Shown here piece by piece: positions 17,776 through 26,235 of a stretch of 64,000 nucleotides of DNA. This DNA comes from Haloarcula litorea (GTDB taxonomy: Archaea > Halobacteriota > Halobacteria > Halobacteriales > Haloarculaceae): assembly GCF_029338195.1 (NCBI RefSeq), contig NZ_CP119779.1, positions 2,046,001 through 2,110,000 on the forward strand. Reading direction: 5' to 3'. A program made the translations under genes and the position numbers. A model generated the notes under the pieces. The model was not told where the DNA came from, made no database searches, and saw only the letters and a list, made by a program, of their open reading frames with translations. Each line of letters begins with the position of its first letter. The stretch's first letter is position 1.

Positions 17776-18051
17776 TCAGGGGTTTGGGGCATAGAGGGCG
17801 TACAGGATGGATAGCATTCCCGCAGCGGTGACGAGTGCTGCCACGAGTCCGGCGTCGAAGATTGACACTTGAAGGACCTCGAAGAGCATACCCTCGAGAA
17901 GGCCGCCAAGCCCAACGAGCGCGAAGCCGACCGCGACGTACAGGAGTAACTGCGTGCTATGCCGCTGGTACCCGCGATAGGCCTGATAGGCGATGACCAG
18001 CGCTAGCGCGGTGGTGAACAGTTTCGCGATGACGAATAGCGTGTGTTCCAT
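17776..18051 (-). CDS. DUF7521-like three-helix membrane protein (module copy 1)
   Basis: 91 residues, three membrane helices (about 6-25, 33-58, 65-88). The signature AYQAYRGYQR after helix 1 and GGLLEGMLFEV in helix 2 is shared with the proteins at 42333-42632 and 42629-42904 (recalled family DUF7521). It starts three bases after the stop of the upstream ArsR-like regulator, so the pair is an operon. The regulator-plus-membrane-protein pairing suggests that the membrane protein senses or carries out what the regulator controls; its biochemical role is unknown. Confidence 0.7.
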   Translation of the reverse strand: MEHTLFVIAKLFTTALALVIAYQAYRGYQRHSTQLLLYVAVGFALVGLGGLLEGMLFEVLQVSIFDAGLVAALVTAAGMLSILYALYAPNP

Positions 18052-18054
18052 GAA

Positions 18055-18405
18055 TCAGTCTCCCCGCATTTCCTCGAAGATGGTCGTGATCCGGTCGGCG
18101 GGGTCCGGCCGGACGTCGATCTGGACGTCGAATCCTTCCGCCTGGAGGAGCACTTCGATGCGTTCGAGGCGAGCCTCGTACTCGCTGTAGTGCCGGCCGC
18201 CGGGATCGACGTGCGTGTATTCTTCGAGGAGGCCTTGCTCGACGAGTCGGCTGACGCGGCGCGAGACAGTTGGACGTGACATATCGCATTCCTCACTGAG
18301 TTCTTTCGCTGACAGCCGCTCGGTTTTCGTCGCCACGAGAATGTCGCGGGCGTACTCGTCGTCAAGCGTGGCGAAGATGTCTGACGGGTCAGGCTCCTCG
18401 GTCAC
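18055..18405 (-). CDS. ArsR-like HTH regulator (module copy 1)
   Basis: 116 residues. Winged helix at about 9-75 with AKELSEECDMSRPTVSRRVSRLVEQGLLEEYT; the C-terminal part (VQIDVRPDPADRITTIFEEMRGD) also matches the regulator at 41975-42325 in pattern. No Cys metal site is visible. A TATATT box lies 27-35 bases before the ATG, so the transcript is probably leaderless. The gene is divergent from DoxX with a 27-base imperfect palindrome between; it probably represses both directions. Confidence 0.82.
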   Translation of the reverse strand: MTEEPDPSDIFATLDDEYARDILVATKTERLSAKELSEECDMSRPTVSRRVSRLVEQGLLEEYTHVDPGGRHYSEYEARLERIEVLLQAEGFDVQIDVRPDPADRITTIFEEMRGD

Positions 18406-18431
18406 ACGTTTCTACTCGCGGCAGTAGGGTA

Positions 18432-18480
18432 ATATAGCCCGCCGGTTTTCTGACTCAGAACGCCGGCTCGCTACTATATC
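18432..18480. promoter_or_regulatory. Bidirectional promoter with central palindrome (module copy 1)
   Basis: An imperfect 27-base palindrome (18441-18467; 11 of 13 arm positions match: GCCGGTTTTCTGA, centre C, TCAGAACGCCGGC) lies between a minus-strand TATA box at 18432-18438 and a plus-strand TATA-like box CTACTATATC at 18471-18480. A protein bound there would touch both promoters. Confidence 0.65.
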
Positions 18481-18519
18481 GTCTCTGCCCTCGTACTGAT
18501 AGTTGAAGGTGAAATAATC

Positions 18520-19080
18520 ATGTCTACACTCGACTCCGGTATGAACCAGCTTGAGAGCAAGGTCGGCGGCCTGACGGTCGGTGGGAAAGTCCACAGCCTC
18601 AGCGCGTGGTTCGTGCTCGCGCTCCGGCTCATGATGGGGTACGCGTTCGCGTACTCCGGGTTCACGAAGATCACCGGCGAGTTCGCCGCCGGCGGCTACC
18701 TCAACAACGTCGCCGCGACGAACGGCAACCCGCTCGCGGGTATGTTCGCGTGGATGGGCTCGACGCCGTGGTTCGTCGAGTTCGCGAATGTCGCCGTTCC
18801 GTGGGGCGAGCTGTTCATCGGCCTCGGCCTGCTGGTCGGTGCGCTGGTTCGCCTCGCGGCGTTCTTTGGTGCGCTCATGATGCTCATGTTCTACTTCGGC
18901 AACTGGGACATGAGTCACGGGTTCATCAACGGGGACTTCGCGTACATGCTCGTGTTCCTCGCGGTCGCCGCGTTCGCAGCGGGCCGCATCCTCGGGCTCG
19001 ACCAGTACATCGAACAGTACGAGATCGGTGGACAGGCGCTCGTCGAGCGCTACCCCCGCCTCGAATACATCCTCGGCTAA
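18520..19080 (+). CDS. DoxX/DoxD-like quinone-redox membrane protein 1
   Basis: 186 residues with four membrane helices. Motifs LRLMMGYAFAYSGFTKI, VPWGELFIGLGLLVGALVR and MLMFYFGNWD are typical of the DoxX family, related to the small subunit of thiosulfate:quinone oxidoreductase. In bacteria DoxX members also join redox complexes under oxidative stress. It heads a plus-strand pair with the SHOCT protein at 19109 and is divergent from the HTH/DUF7521 operon. A second DoxX lies in the parallel block at 40479-41000. Confidence 0.88.
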   Translation: MSTLDSGMNQLESKVGGLTVGGKVHSLSAWFVLALRLMMGYAFAYSGFTKITGEFAAGGYLNNVAATNGNPLAGMFAWMGSTPWFVEFANVAVPWGELFIGLGLLVGALVRLAAFFGALMMLMFYFGNWDMSHGFINGDFAYMLVFLAVAAFAAGRILGLDQYIEQYEIGGQALVERYPRLEYILG

Positions 19081-19108
19081 CCACGCCGAACTCTTTGGGA
19101 GTACAACA

Positions 19109-19507
19109 ATGCAAAATCCAATTCAAGCACGCGGGATTCGTTCTCTGGGACTCATCGTCATCGGAGCACTGACGCTAGCCGTCATCGCTGGAATGACTCT
19201 GACGCACGCTGCTATTCCAGACACAGTGATGTGGGACTGGCACGATGGGATGTGGAATGATGGTCATATGGCCGGATGGGGGATATGGAGCTGGGGGATG
19301 ATGTTGATCGGTCTGCTGTGGATGGCACTTCTGATCGCCCTTCCCGTCTACGTCGTCTACTGGTTGACAACACGATCCTCAACGGACAGCCCCGCCGAGG
19401 ATAGCGCACTCGCTGTCCTCCAGGAACGGTACGCTCGCGGCGAAATCGACGACGAGGAATTCGACCGCCGCCGCGCCCGCCTCGCGTCCGACGACGACCG
19501 ATCCTGA
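19109..19507 (+). CDS. SHOCT-domain membrane protein 2
   Basis: 132 residues from ATG 19109, 28 bases after DoxX. Two membrane helices (about 13-32 and 62-85) flank a Trp/Met/His/Asp-rich external loop (MWDWHDGMWNDGHMAGWG) that could bind metal. A C-terminal SHOCT domain carries LAVLQERYARGEIDDEEFDR. It is convergent with the aconitase gene, 11 bases apart. Confidence 0.82.
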   Translation: MQNPIQARGIRSLGLIVIGALTLAVIAGMTLTHAAIPDTVMWDWHDGMWNDGHMAGWGIWSWGMMLIGLLWMALLIALPVYVVYWLTTRSSTDSPAEDSALAVLQERYARGEIDDEEFDRRRARLASDDDRS

Positions 19508-19518
19508 CCGAGTTGTCG

Positions 19519-22302
19519 TTACTGTCTGAGGAGGCGTCTGAGGACGTAGTGAAGGATGCCCCCGTGTTCGATATAGGTCACGGCGGCCGGCGTACCGACT
19601 TGTGCCGTGACCGGGAACTCGACAGTCGAACCATCTGCACGCTCGGCGATGACGGTCAGTTCGTCCATCACGTCGAGCCCGTCATCAAGGCCGTGGATCG
19701 TGAAGACCTCCGACCCATCCAGACCGAGGGATTCCCACGAGTCGCCATCATCGAACTGCAGGGGGAGCACACCCATGCCGACGAGATTGTCGCGATAGAT
19801 GCGCTCATAACTCTCGGCGATGGTTGCGCGAACACCGAGCAGGTCCGTTCCTTTCGCCGCCCAGTCCCGGCTGGAGCCGGTACCGAACTCCTCGCCAGCC
19901 ATCACGACGAGCGGTATCCCCTCGTCCCGATAGCGTCGACTGGCTTCGAACACCGTGGTTTGTTCGTCGGTCGGGTGGTGGATTGTATAGCCGCCCTCGA
20001 CGTCGTCGAGCATCTCGTTCTCGATGCGGACGTTGGCGAACGTCCCCCGCATCATCACCTCATGATTGCCCCGACGTGCGCCGTAGGTGTTGAACTCATA
20101 TGGCTCGACGCCGTGATCGAGCAGCCACTGACCCGCGGGGAGATCAGGCCCGAACGGGCCGGCTGGACTGATGTGGTCGGTCGTAACGGTATCCCCCAGT
20201 GTCAGTAGACAGCGTGCGTCCTCGATATCGGCGACGCCGGGCTTCTCTACCGGGAAGTCCTTGAAGAACGGCGGTTCACGGATGTACGTCGAGTCCTCGT
20301 CCCACTCGTAGACGTCACCAGTGGGCGCGTCGAGAGCAGCCCATCGCTCATCGCCCTCGAACACGGAGGCGTACTTCTCCTCGAACATCTCAGGAGAGAC
20401 GTTCTCAAGGATTGCTGCCTGGACGTCCGCTGCGTCCGGCCAGATGTCCGCCAAATAGACTGGGTCACCCTCAGCGTCAGTACCCAGCGGCTCGTGTTCG
20501 AGATCGATGTCCATCCGTCCTGCGAGTCCGTAGGCGACGACGAGTGGCGGGCTCGCGAGGTAGTTCGCGCGGATCTTCGGGTGGATACGCGCCTCGAAGT
20601 TCCGGTTCCCGGAGAGAACGCTCGTCGTCCAGAGGTCGTGGTCGTCGATGGCCTGTTCGATCGGGTCGGGAAGTGGTCCGGCGTTGCCGATACAGGTGGT
20701 ACAGCCGTAGCCGACGACGGCGTACCCGAGCTCTTCGAGATACGGAAGCAGCCCCGATTCTTCGAGATACTGCGTGACGACGCGGCTACCCGGTGCGAGA
20801 CTCGTCTTGACGTACGGCGGGACGTCCAGGCCTTTCTCGACGGCGTTCTGGGCGAGCAGTCCAGCAGCGATCATCACCGACGGGTTCGACGTGTTCGTAC
20901 AGCTCGTAATGGCGCTGACGAGGACGTCTCCGTGTCCAATTTCGACCGTTTCACCGTCGAGGTCGACCTCGACGCGTTTGGTTAACGGGTGCAGTTCCGA
21001 TTCGGGTTCGACCTGAACGCCGCCGTCGGTCTCCGCATCAGCTGCACCACCCTCACCGAGCCACCGCTGCAAGGCGTCCTCGTCGACATCATCGAGGTCG
21101 TCCTCGAACTCCCCGTGGAGAAGTCCCCGGAAGCTCTGTTTCACGTCCCCCATCGGAATCCGATCCTGTGGCCGCTTGTGTCCGGCCAGACTCGGTTCGA
21201 CTGTCGAGAGGTCGAACTCGACGACCTCAGTATATTCTGGTTCCTGTTCTCCGAACAACCCTTGGGCTTCGAGGTACTCGCGAACGAGGTCGACGTGGTC
21301 GGGATCACGCCCGGTGAGTTCGAGATACTCGAGGGTCTGCTCGTCGACCGGGAACATACTGATCGTCGAACCCTGTTCGGGCGCCATATTGGCAATCGTG
21401 GCCCGGTCGGGGACTGTGAGATTCTCCACACCGGGACCGAAGAACTCCACGAACCGGTCGACGACGCCGACCTCGCGGAGTCGTTCAGTGATGTGGAGCA
21501 CGAGATCCGTAGCCGTCGCGCCCTCGGGTAATTCGCCTTCGAGACGGACGCCGACGACCTCGGGGAGTTTCATCGTGACCGGCTGACCGAGCATCGCCGC
21601 TTCCGCTTCGATGCCGCCGACGCCCCAACCGACCACACCGATGCCACCGATCATCGGGGTGTGGCTGTCCGTGCCGACGAGCGTGTCCGGTAGGAGCCAG
21701 TTCTCGCCGTCTTGCTCGCGGGCGTGGACGACCCGACCCAGATGCTCGAGATTCACCTGGTGGACGATACCGGTTCCCGGCGGGACAACGTTGAAGTTCT
21801 CGAAGGCGTTCTGCGCCCACTTGATCGCGCGATACCGTTCGGCGTTTCGCTCGTACTCCAGTTCGACGTTCTTCTCGTAGGCGTCCTCGGAGTCGAAGTA
21901 GTCAACCTGGACGCTGTGGTCGATCACGAGATCAATAGGAATCTCCGGTTCGACCAGGGTGGGATCCCGGTCTTTGCGGTCGACCTCGGATCGAAGGGCC
22001 GCCAGGTCGACGACTGCAGGCACACCGGTGAGATCCTGCAGGACGACTCGTGATGGAGAGAACGGAACCTCCGCGTCCGGTACGTCTGGCTCCCAGCCAG
22101 CAGCATTCCTGACGTCTGCCGCAGTAACAGTTTCGCCGTCGGCGTTCCGGAGCACCGATTCGAGCAGAATTCGGATGCTCACCGGGAGTGTGTCGAGGTC
22201 ACAGAGCCCCTGTTCTTCGAGTGCTCGAAGATCGGCCATCTTGTACGTCGTCCCGTCGACGTCGAGTTCACGGACGGCATCGAACGGAAGTGTATCAGTC
22301 AT
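19519..22302 (-). CDS. acnA: Aconitate hydratase, AcnA/IRP1 type
   Basis: 927 residues from ATG 22302 (an upstream in-frame start at 22335 is less likely). Interconverts citrate and isocitrate in the TCA cycle using a 4Fe-4S cluster. The cluster cysteines are present in SCTNTSNPSV and GYGCTTCIGNAGP; the swivel domain begins after PPFFKDFP and holds GEEFGTGSSRDWAAKG. Full length for the AcnA class. It lies downstream of copZ on the same strand, with a hairpin and a possible weak promoter in the 71-base gap. Aconitases are typical victims of copper and oxidant damage, so a copy in a copper block may serve as a replacement; this is inference. Confidence 0.95.
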   Translation of the reverse strand: MTDTLPFDAVRELDVDGTTYKMADLRALEEQGLCDLDTLPVSIRILLESVLRNADGETVTAADVRNAAGWEPDVPDAEVPFSPSRVVLQDLTGVPAVVDLAALRSEVDRKDRDPTLVEPEIPIDLVIDHSVQVDYFDSEDAYEKNVELEYERNAERYRAIKWAQNAFENFNVVPPGTGIVHQVNLEHLGRVVHAREQDGENWLLPDTLVGTDSHTPMIGGIGVVGWGVGGIEAEAAMLGQPVTMKLPEVVGVRLEGELPEGATATDLVLHITERLREVGVVDRFVEFFGPGVENLTVPDRATIANMAPEQGSTISMFPVDEQTLEYLELTGRDPDHVDLVREYLEAQGLFGEQEPEYTEVVEFDLSTVEPSLAGHKRPQDRIPMGDVKQSFRGLLHGEFEDDLDDVDEDALQRWLGEGGAADAETDGGVQVEPESELHPLTKRVEVDLDGETVEIGHGDVLVSAITSCTNTSNPSVMIAAGLLAQNAVEKGLDVPPYVKTSLAPGSRVVTQYLEESGLLPYLEELGYAVVGYGCTTCIGNAGPLPDPIEQAIDDHDLWTTSVLSGNRNFEARIHPKIRANYLASPPLVVAYGLAGRMDIDLEHEPLGTDAEGDPVYLADIWPDAADVQAAILENVSPEMFEEKYASVFEGDERWAALDAPTGDVYEWDEDSTYIREPPFFKDFPVEKPGVADIEDARCLLTLGDTVTTDHISPAGPFGPDLPAGQWLLDHGVEPYEFNTYGARRGNHEVMMRGTFANVRIENEMLDDVEGGYTIHHPTDEQTTVFEASRRYRDEGIPLVVMAGEEFGTGSSRDWAAKGTDLLGVRATIAESYERIYRDNLVGMGVLPLQFDDGDSWESLGLDGSEVFTIHGLDDGLDVMDELTVIAERADGSTVEFPVTAQVGTPAAVTYIEHGGILHYVLRRLLRQ

Positions 22303-22345
22303 AGTATCGATACCTTGGATTGGCAGTAGTATCAATCCCTCTCCG

Positions 22346-22371
22346 AATCCGATTCGACGGGAATCGGGATT
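22346..22371 (-). terminator. Hairpin between copZ and acnA
   Basis: Near-perfect 10-bp inverted repeat AATCCGATTC - GACGG - GAATCGGGATT, directly after the copZ stop. It could terminate or process the copZ transcript before acnA. No long T-run follows it on the minus strand, so complete termination is doubtful. Confidence 0.4.
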
Positions 22372-22373
22372 TG

Positions 22374-22571
22374 TTACGCGGAGGCATCGTATCCAGCGTC
22401 TTCGACCGCAGTCACGAGTTCATCCCGTTCAGCGGACCCTTCGACCGTCGCGGATTCTGAGTCGCGATCCGCAGTTGCGGAAGTAACCCCCGCAACTTCT
22501 TCGAGTGCCTCTTCGACGGTCTGCTCGCAATGTTCACAGGTCATTCCTTCGACGGTGATTGTCTGAGTCAT
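22374..22571 (-). CDS. copZ: CopZ-like copper chaperone (HMA domain)
   Basis: 65 residues, single heavy-metal-associated domain: TITVEGMTCEHCEQTVEEAL with the metal-binding GMTCxxC (Cys12, Cys15) and a ferredoxin-like fold. It carries Cu(I) in the cytoplasm to the ATPase CopA, whose own domains have the same motif. ATG 22571 is chosen by similarity; an ATG two codons upstream (22577) is also possible. Divergent from the Lrp-TRASH regulator, with a TTGGAATCCAA palindrome between them. Confidence 0.92.
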   Translation of the reverse strand: MTQTITVEGMTCEHCEQTVEEALEEVAGVTSATADRDSESATVEGSAERDELVTAVEDAGYDASA

Positions 22572-22591
22572 ATCCATTCGTAGATAGGGGC

Positions 22592-22684
22592 GAGTATTCT
22601 ATGTGGTTTTCTGCTTGGAATCCAATGTTATCACAGCCCTGGATCACCGATTTCGAAGGTGAATCGTGGACAACAATAATGTAT
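22592..22684. promoter_or_regulatory. copZ / Lrp-TRASH divergent promoter with TTGGAATCCAA
   Basis: A perfect palindrome TTGGAATCCAA (22615-22625) lies between a minus-strand TATA-like box near 22592-22600 (for copZ) and a plus-strand box AATAATGTAT at 22675-22684 (22-31 bases before the regulator ATG at 22706). The same 11 bases recur upstream of copA. Confidence 0.6.
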
Positions 22685-22705
22685 CCTGCGAGACGAAGCG
22701 GTCGT

Positions 22706-23296
22706 ATGCGCAATCTAGACGAAACCGACTTGGAAATTCTCTCGTTACTCGCCGATGACGCCCGCCGCCCGTTCAGCGACATCGGCGAGGAAGTCGGTCT
22801 GTCGGGGCCGGCTGTTTCCGACCGGGTCAATCGATTACAGGAAGCTGGCATCATTAACAACTTCACGATTGACGTCAACCGAGCCCATCTGCGGGCTGGC
22901 GTTCCGGTATTTATTCAGGCCGAAATCGGCTCAGCATCGCTGGAGACCGCCCGCAATCAAGTTCGGGAATCCGATGGTGTTGAACATGTCTTCACGACCT
23001 CAGAAGGGGATCTTTGGTTCTATGCCCGTGTCGAAGCCCAGAACGTTCGTCAGTGGGTAGATGGGCTCTTCAACGAGGTCGATGTAGCGGATTACACCGT
23101 CACGCTCATCGACGAGATCGAATGGACGCCGTCCGTCGATGGCGTCGAATTTGCGCTCACCTGTGCCGAATGTAACAACACCGTCGATAATGAGGGTGAG
23201 ACGACGCGAATCGACGGCGAGATCTATCACTTCTGTTGTCCATCCTGTCTTGCGCGGTTCGAAGACAGGTATCAGCGACTCGAAGAGGGAGCATAA
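22706..23296 (+). CDS. Lrp-type regulator with TRASH metal-sensing domain
   Basis: 196 residues. An AsnC/Lrp winged helix (about 4-60: DLEILSLLADDARRPFSDIG) and an effector region are followed by a TRASH domain with Cys153, Cys156, Cys177, Cys178 and Cys181 (CAECNN, FCCPSC). The same architecture is known from Halobacterium VNG1179C, needed for copper-induced expression of a copper ATPase. It sits between copZ and copA and is therefore very likely their copper-responsive regulator. ATG 22706 begins the canonical domain; the longer frame upstream is rejected. A paralogue is at 33567-34160. Confidence 0.93.
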   Translation: MRNLDETDLEILSLLADDARRPFSDIGEEVGLSGPAVSDRVNRLQEAGIINNFTIDVNRAHLRAGVPVFIQAEIGSASLETARNQVRESDGVEHVFTTSEGDLWFYARVEAQNVRQWVDGLFNEVDVADYTVTLIDEIEWTPSVDGVEFALTCAECNNTVDNEGETTRIDGEIYHFCCPSCLARFEDRYQRLEEGA

Positions 23297-23303
23297 CGCG
23301 CTC

Positions 23304-23316
23304 TTTGGAATCCAAA
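23304..23316. promoter_or_regulatory. TTGGAATCCAA palindrome upstream of copA
   Basis: TTTGGAATCCAAA, a perfect palindrome (6-bp arms, one central base), 75 bases before the copA ATG and 8 bases after the regulator stop. It contains the same 11-mer as the copZ/regulator intergenic region. A TATA-like CCTAAACC at 23359-23366 lies 25-32 bases before the ATG. Confidence 0.55.
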
Positions 23317-23390
23317 TTTTCCCGCGGTCGAAAACCCACCCCTCGAAGCAGCAAATCGCCTAAACCTAGACCCCGTATAGTAGACTAAGT

Positions 23391-25994
23391 ATGACAAGCC
23401 AGACAATCCATCTCGATATCACGGGGATGTCCTGCGCCAACTGTTCGGCGACGATCCAGGACACCCTGGAATCCCTCGACGGGGTATCGGAGGCGGACGC
23501 GAACTTCGCCACCGACGAGGGGTCTGTCACCTACGATCCCGACGAGGTATCGCTCAAAGAAATCTACGACGCGATCGACGAGGCTGGCTACGGTGCCGTC
23601 TCGGAGACGGTGACGATCACCATCTCCGATATGACATGTGCCAACTGCGCCGAGACGAACGAAACAGCCCTCGAGGAGACAGCAGGCGTCATCAACGCCG
23701 AGGTCAACTACGCGACCGACGAGGCACAGGTCACCTACAATCCGGCAGAGGTGTCGATCGATGTGCTGTACGATGCCATAGAGGACGCTGGCTACTCTCC
23801 TGTTCGCGAAGAGGATACCGACGAGGACTCGGGCCAGGACGCACGTGATGCTGCCCGGCAGGCCGAGATCCGGAAACAGCTCCGACTCACCCTGTTCGGC
23901 GCGGTGCTGTCCGCCCCCTTGCTGTTCTTCCTCGTCGAGAAGTTCCTCCTCGGCGGCGGACTCATCCCCGAGAGCGTCTTTGGTATTGAGTTCGGCTGGG
24001 TTGAGTTCCTGCTGGCGACGCCCGTCCAGGCCGTGCTCGGCTGGCCGTTCTACAAGAACTCGTATAAGGCGATCGTGAAGAACGGCCGCGCCAATATGGA
24101 CGTCCTCATCGCGCTGGGTTCGACCACTGCGTACGTCTACTCCGTTGCCGTCCTCTCCGGGCTAATCGCGGGCGGCCTGTACTTCGACACGGCCGCGCTC
24201 ATCCTCGTGTTCATCACGCTCGGTAACTATCTCGAGGCCCGCTCGAAGGGCCAGGCCGGCGAGGCGCTCCGCAAGCTGCTGGAGATGGAAGCCGAGACAG
24301 CCACCGTCGTCGACGAGGAGGGCAACGAGGAGGAGATTCCTCTCGAAGACGTTGAGGTCGGCGACCGGATGAAAGTCCGCCCTGGCGAGCAGATCCCGAC
24401 TGACGGCGTGGTCGTCGACGGCCAGTCCGCGGTGGACGAGTCGATGGTCACCGGTGAGTCCGTCCCCGTCGAGAAGAGCGAGGGTGACGAGGTTGTCGGC
24501 TCGACGATCAACGAGAACGGGGTCCTCGTCGTCGAGGCGACGAAGGTCGGAAAGGACACGGCGCTCCAGCAGATCGTCCAGACGGTCAAGGAAGCTCAGT
24601 CCCGTCAGCCCGACATCCAAAACCTCGCGGATCGCATCTCGGCGTACTTCGTTCCGGCGGTCATCGCGAACGCCCTCCTGTGGAGCGTCGTCTGGTTCCT
24701 GTTCCCAGAAGCGCTCGCCGGCTTCGTCGACTGGCTCCCGGTGTGGGGCCTCGTCGCTGACGGACCCGTCGCCGCCGGCGGGGTCTCTGTCTTCGAGTTT
24801 GCGATCATCGTCTTCGCGTCGGCGGTGCTCATCGCCTGTCCCTGTGCGCTCGGGCTCGCCACCCCGGCTGCCACGATGGTCGGAACCACGATCGGTGCCC
24901 AGAACGGAGTACTGTTCAAGGGCGGCGACATCCTCGAACGCGCGAAGGATGTCGACACGGTCGTCTTCGACAAGACGGGCACGCTCACGAAAGGCGAAAT
25001 GGAGCTGACCGATGTGGTCGTATTCGACGGTGATGGGCAACCTATGGCAGACGGCGGTGACACCGCTGCCGATGGCGGACAGCTGACTGCCCGCGACCGT
25101 CTCAGCGAAGACGACGTATTGCGGCTCGCAGCGACGGCCGAGAGCGGGAGCGAACACCCGCTTGCTCGGGCTATCGTGAAAGGAGCCCAAGACCGTGGGC
25201 TTGACGTGACCGATCCCGACGACTTCGAGAACGTGCCCGGACACGGCATCAAAGCGACCGTCGGTGACAGCGAGGTGCTGGTCGGTAATCGGAAGCTCCT
25301 GCGTGACAACGGGATCGATCCCTCGCCCGCCGAAGAGACGATGGAGCGTCTCGAGAAGGAAGGGAAAACAGCGATGCTCGTCGCGTACGAGGATGAACTA
25401 GTTGGCGTGGTCGCTGATGCCGACACGATCAAAGAGAGCGCGAAGGACGCCGTGAGTCAACTGCAGGAGCGCGGCGTCGACGTGATGATGATCACCGGCG
25501 ACAACGAGCGGACGGCCCGCGCAGTCGCCGACCAAGTCGGTATCGACCCGAACAACGTCCGCGCGGAAGTCCTCCCCGAGGACAAATCAGATGCCGTGGA
25601 GTCCATCCAGGACGAAGGGCGGCAGGCGATGATGGTCGGGGACGGCGTCAACGACGCCCCTGCACTCGCGGTCGCCTACGTTGGGACTGCCATCGGCTCC
25701 GGAACGGACGTCGCTATCGAGGCCGCGGACGTCACGCTGATGCGGGACGATCCCGTCGACGTCGTGAAGGCGATCCGCATCTCGGACGCGACGCTCCAGA
25801 AGATCAAGCAGAACCTCGTGTGGGCGCTCGGCTACAACACGTCGATGATTCCGCTGGCGTCGCTCGGCCTCCTGCAGCCGGTGCTGGCCGCCGCTGCGAT
25901 GGCCTTCTCCAGCGTATCGGTGCTATCGAACAGCCTGCTGTTCCGCCGGTACACACCTGATCACGACTACAAGCTCCTCGGCCGCCTCCGCTGA
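23391..25994 (+). CDS. copA: CopA copper-exporting P1B-1 ATPase
   Basis: 867 residues. Two N-terminal HMA domains with CxxC (Cys15/18 and Cys83/86), six to eight membrane helices with the Cu(I) motif CPC (483-485, [15 protein letters not shown]), TGES at 354-357, phosphorylated Asp527 in [10 protein letters not shown], and [11 protein letters not shown]. It pumps Cu(I) out of the cell, receiving it from CopZ. In the hinge after [10 protein letters not shown] the sequence reads [16 protein letters not shown] where most relatives have [15 protein letters not shown]; this is conspicuous but outside the catalytic Asp. It is followed 16 bases later by a small HTH-like gene and then DUF63. Confidence 0.96.
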   Translation: MTSQTIHLDITGMSCANCSATIQDTLESLDGVSEADANFATDEGSVTYDPDEVSLKEIYDAIDEAGYGAVSETVTITISDMTCANCAETNETALEETAGVINAEVNYATDEAQVTYNPAEVSIDVLYDAIEDAGYSPVREEDTDEDSGQDARDAARQAEIRKQLRLTLFGAVLSAPLLFFLVEKFLLGGGLIPESVFGIEFGWVEFLLATPVQAVLGWPFYKNSYKAIVKNGRANMDVLIALGSTTAYVYSVAVLSGLIAGGLYFDTAALILVFITLGNYLEARSKGQAGEALRKLLEMEAETATVVDEEGNEEEIPLEDVEVGDRMKVRPGEQIPTDGVVVDGQSAVDESMVTGESVPVEKSEGDEVVGSTINENGVLVVEATKVGKDTALQQIVQTVKEAQSRQPDIQNLADRISAYFVPAVIANALLWSVVWFLFPEALAGFVDWLPVWGLVADGPVAAGGVSVFEFAIIVFASAVLIACPCALGLATPAATMVGTTIGAQNGVLFKGGDILERAKDVDTVVFDKTGTLTKGEMELTDVVVFDGDGQPMADGGDTAADGGQLTARDRLSEDDVLRLAATAESGSEHPLARAIVKGAQDRGLDVTDPDDFENVPGHGIKATVGDSEVLVGNRKLLRDNGIDPSPAEETMERLEKEGKTAMLVAYEDELVGVVADADTIKESAKDAVSQLQERGVDVMMITGDNERTARAVADQVGIDPNNVRAEVLPEDKSDAVESIQDEGRQAMMVGDGVNDAPALAVAYVGTAIGSGTDVAIEAADVTLMRDDPVDVVKAIRISDATLQKIKQNLVWALGYNTSMIPLASLGLLQPVLAAAAMAFSSVSVLSNSLLFRRYTPDHDYKLLGRLR

Positions 25995-26010
25995 ACGTTA
26001 CCCTCATCCG

Positions 26011-26235
26011 ATGTCCAAGATTTCCCGTAGAACTGTTCGGAAGTATCTCGTCAAGACAGCCAGTACCGAACCAACATACCTCCGGGCTCGCGAGATTACT
26101 GGCGGCCTCAACGGCTCCCCGAAGGCCGTCGCGCAGTACCTCAGCCATCTCCAATACGGGCTCTCGGTCGTCTCACTCGAACAATGGGGACACTCGCAGA
26201 GCATGACGTGGCGACTGGAGGTGAACGACTCGTGA
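26011..26235 (+). CDS. Small HTH-like protein in the copA operon
   Basis: 74 residues. ISRRTVRKYLVKTASTEPTYLRAREI followed by SPKAVAQYLSHLQ suggests a winged-helix fold, the latter segment as recognition helix. No metal ligand is visible. It begins 16 bases after copA and overlaps the next gene by four bases (GTGA), so it is co-transcribed and probably translationally coupled to it. Similar small proteins exist in haloarchaea; I cannot name the family with certainty. Confidence 0.6.
   Translation: MSKISRRTVRKYLVKTASTEPTYLRAREITGGLNGSPKAVAQYLSHLQYGLSVVSLEQWGHSQSMTWRLEVNDS

Noticed and set aside
22559-22705. Longer N-terminus for the first Lrp-TRASH regulator
   Set aside because: The extension covers the copZ start and the palindrome and is not part of the AsnC fold; ATG 22706 has its own TATA box.
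24162-25244. 360-codon minus-strand frame opposite copA
   Set aside because: copA is certain; this frame has no motif or promoter.
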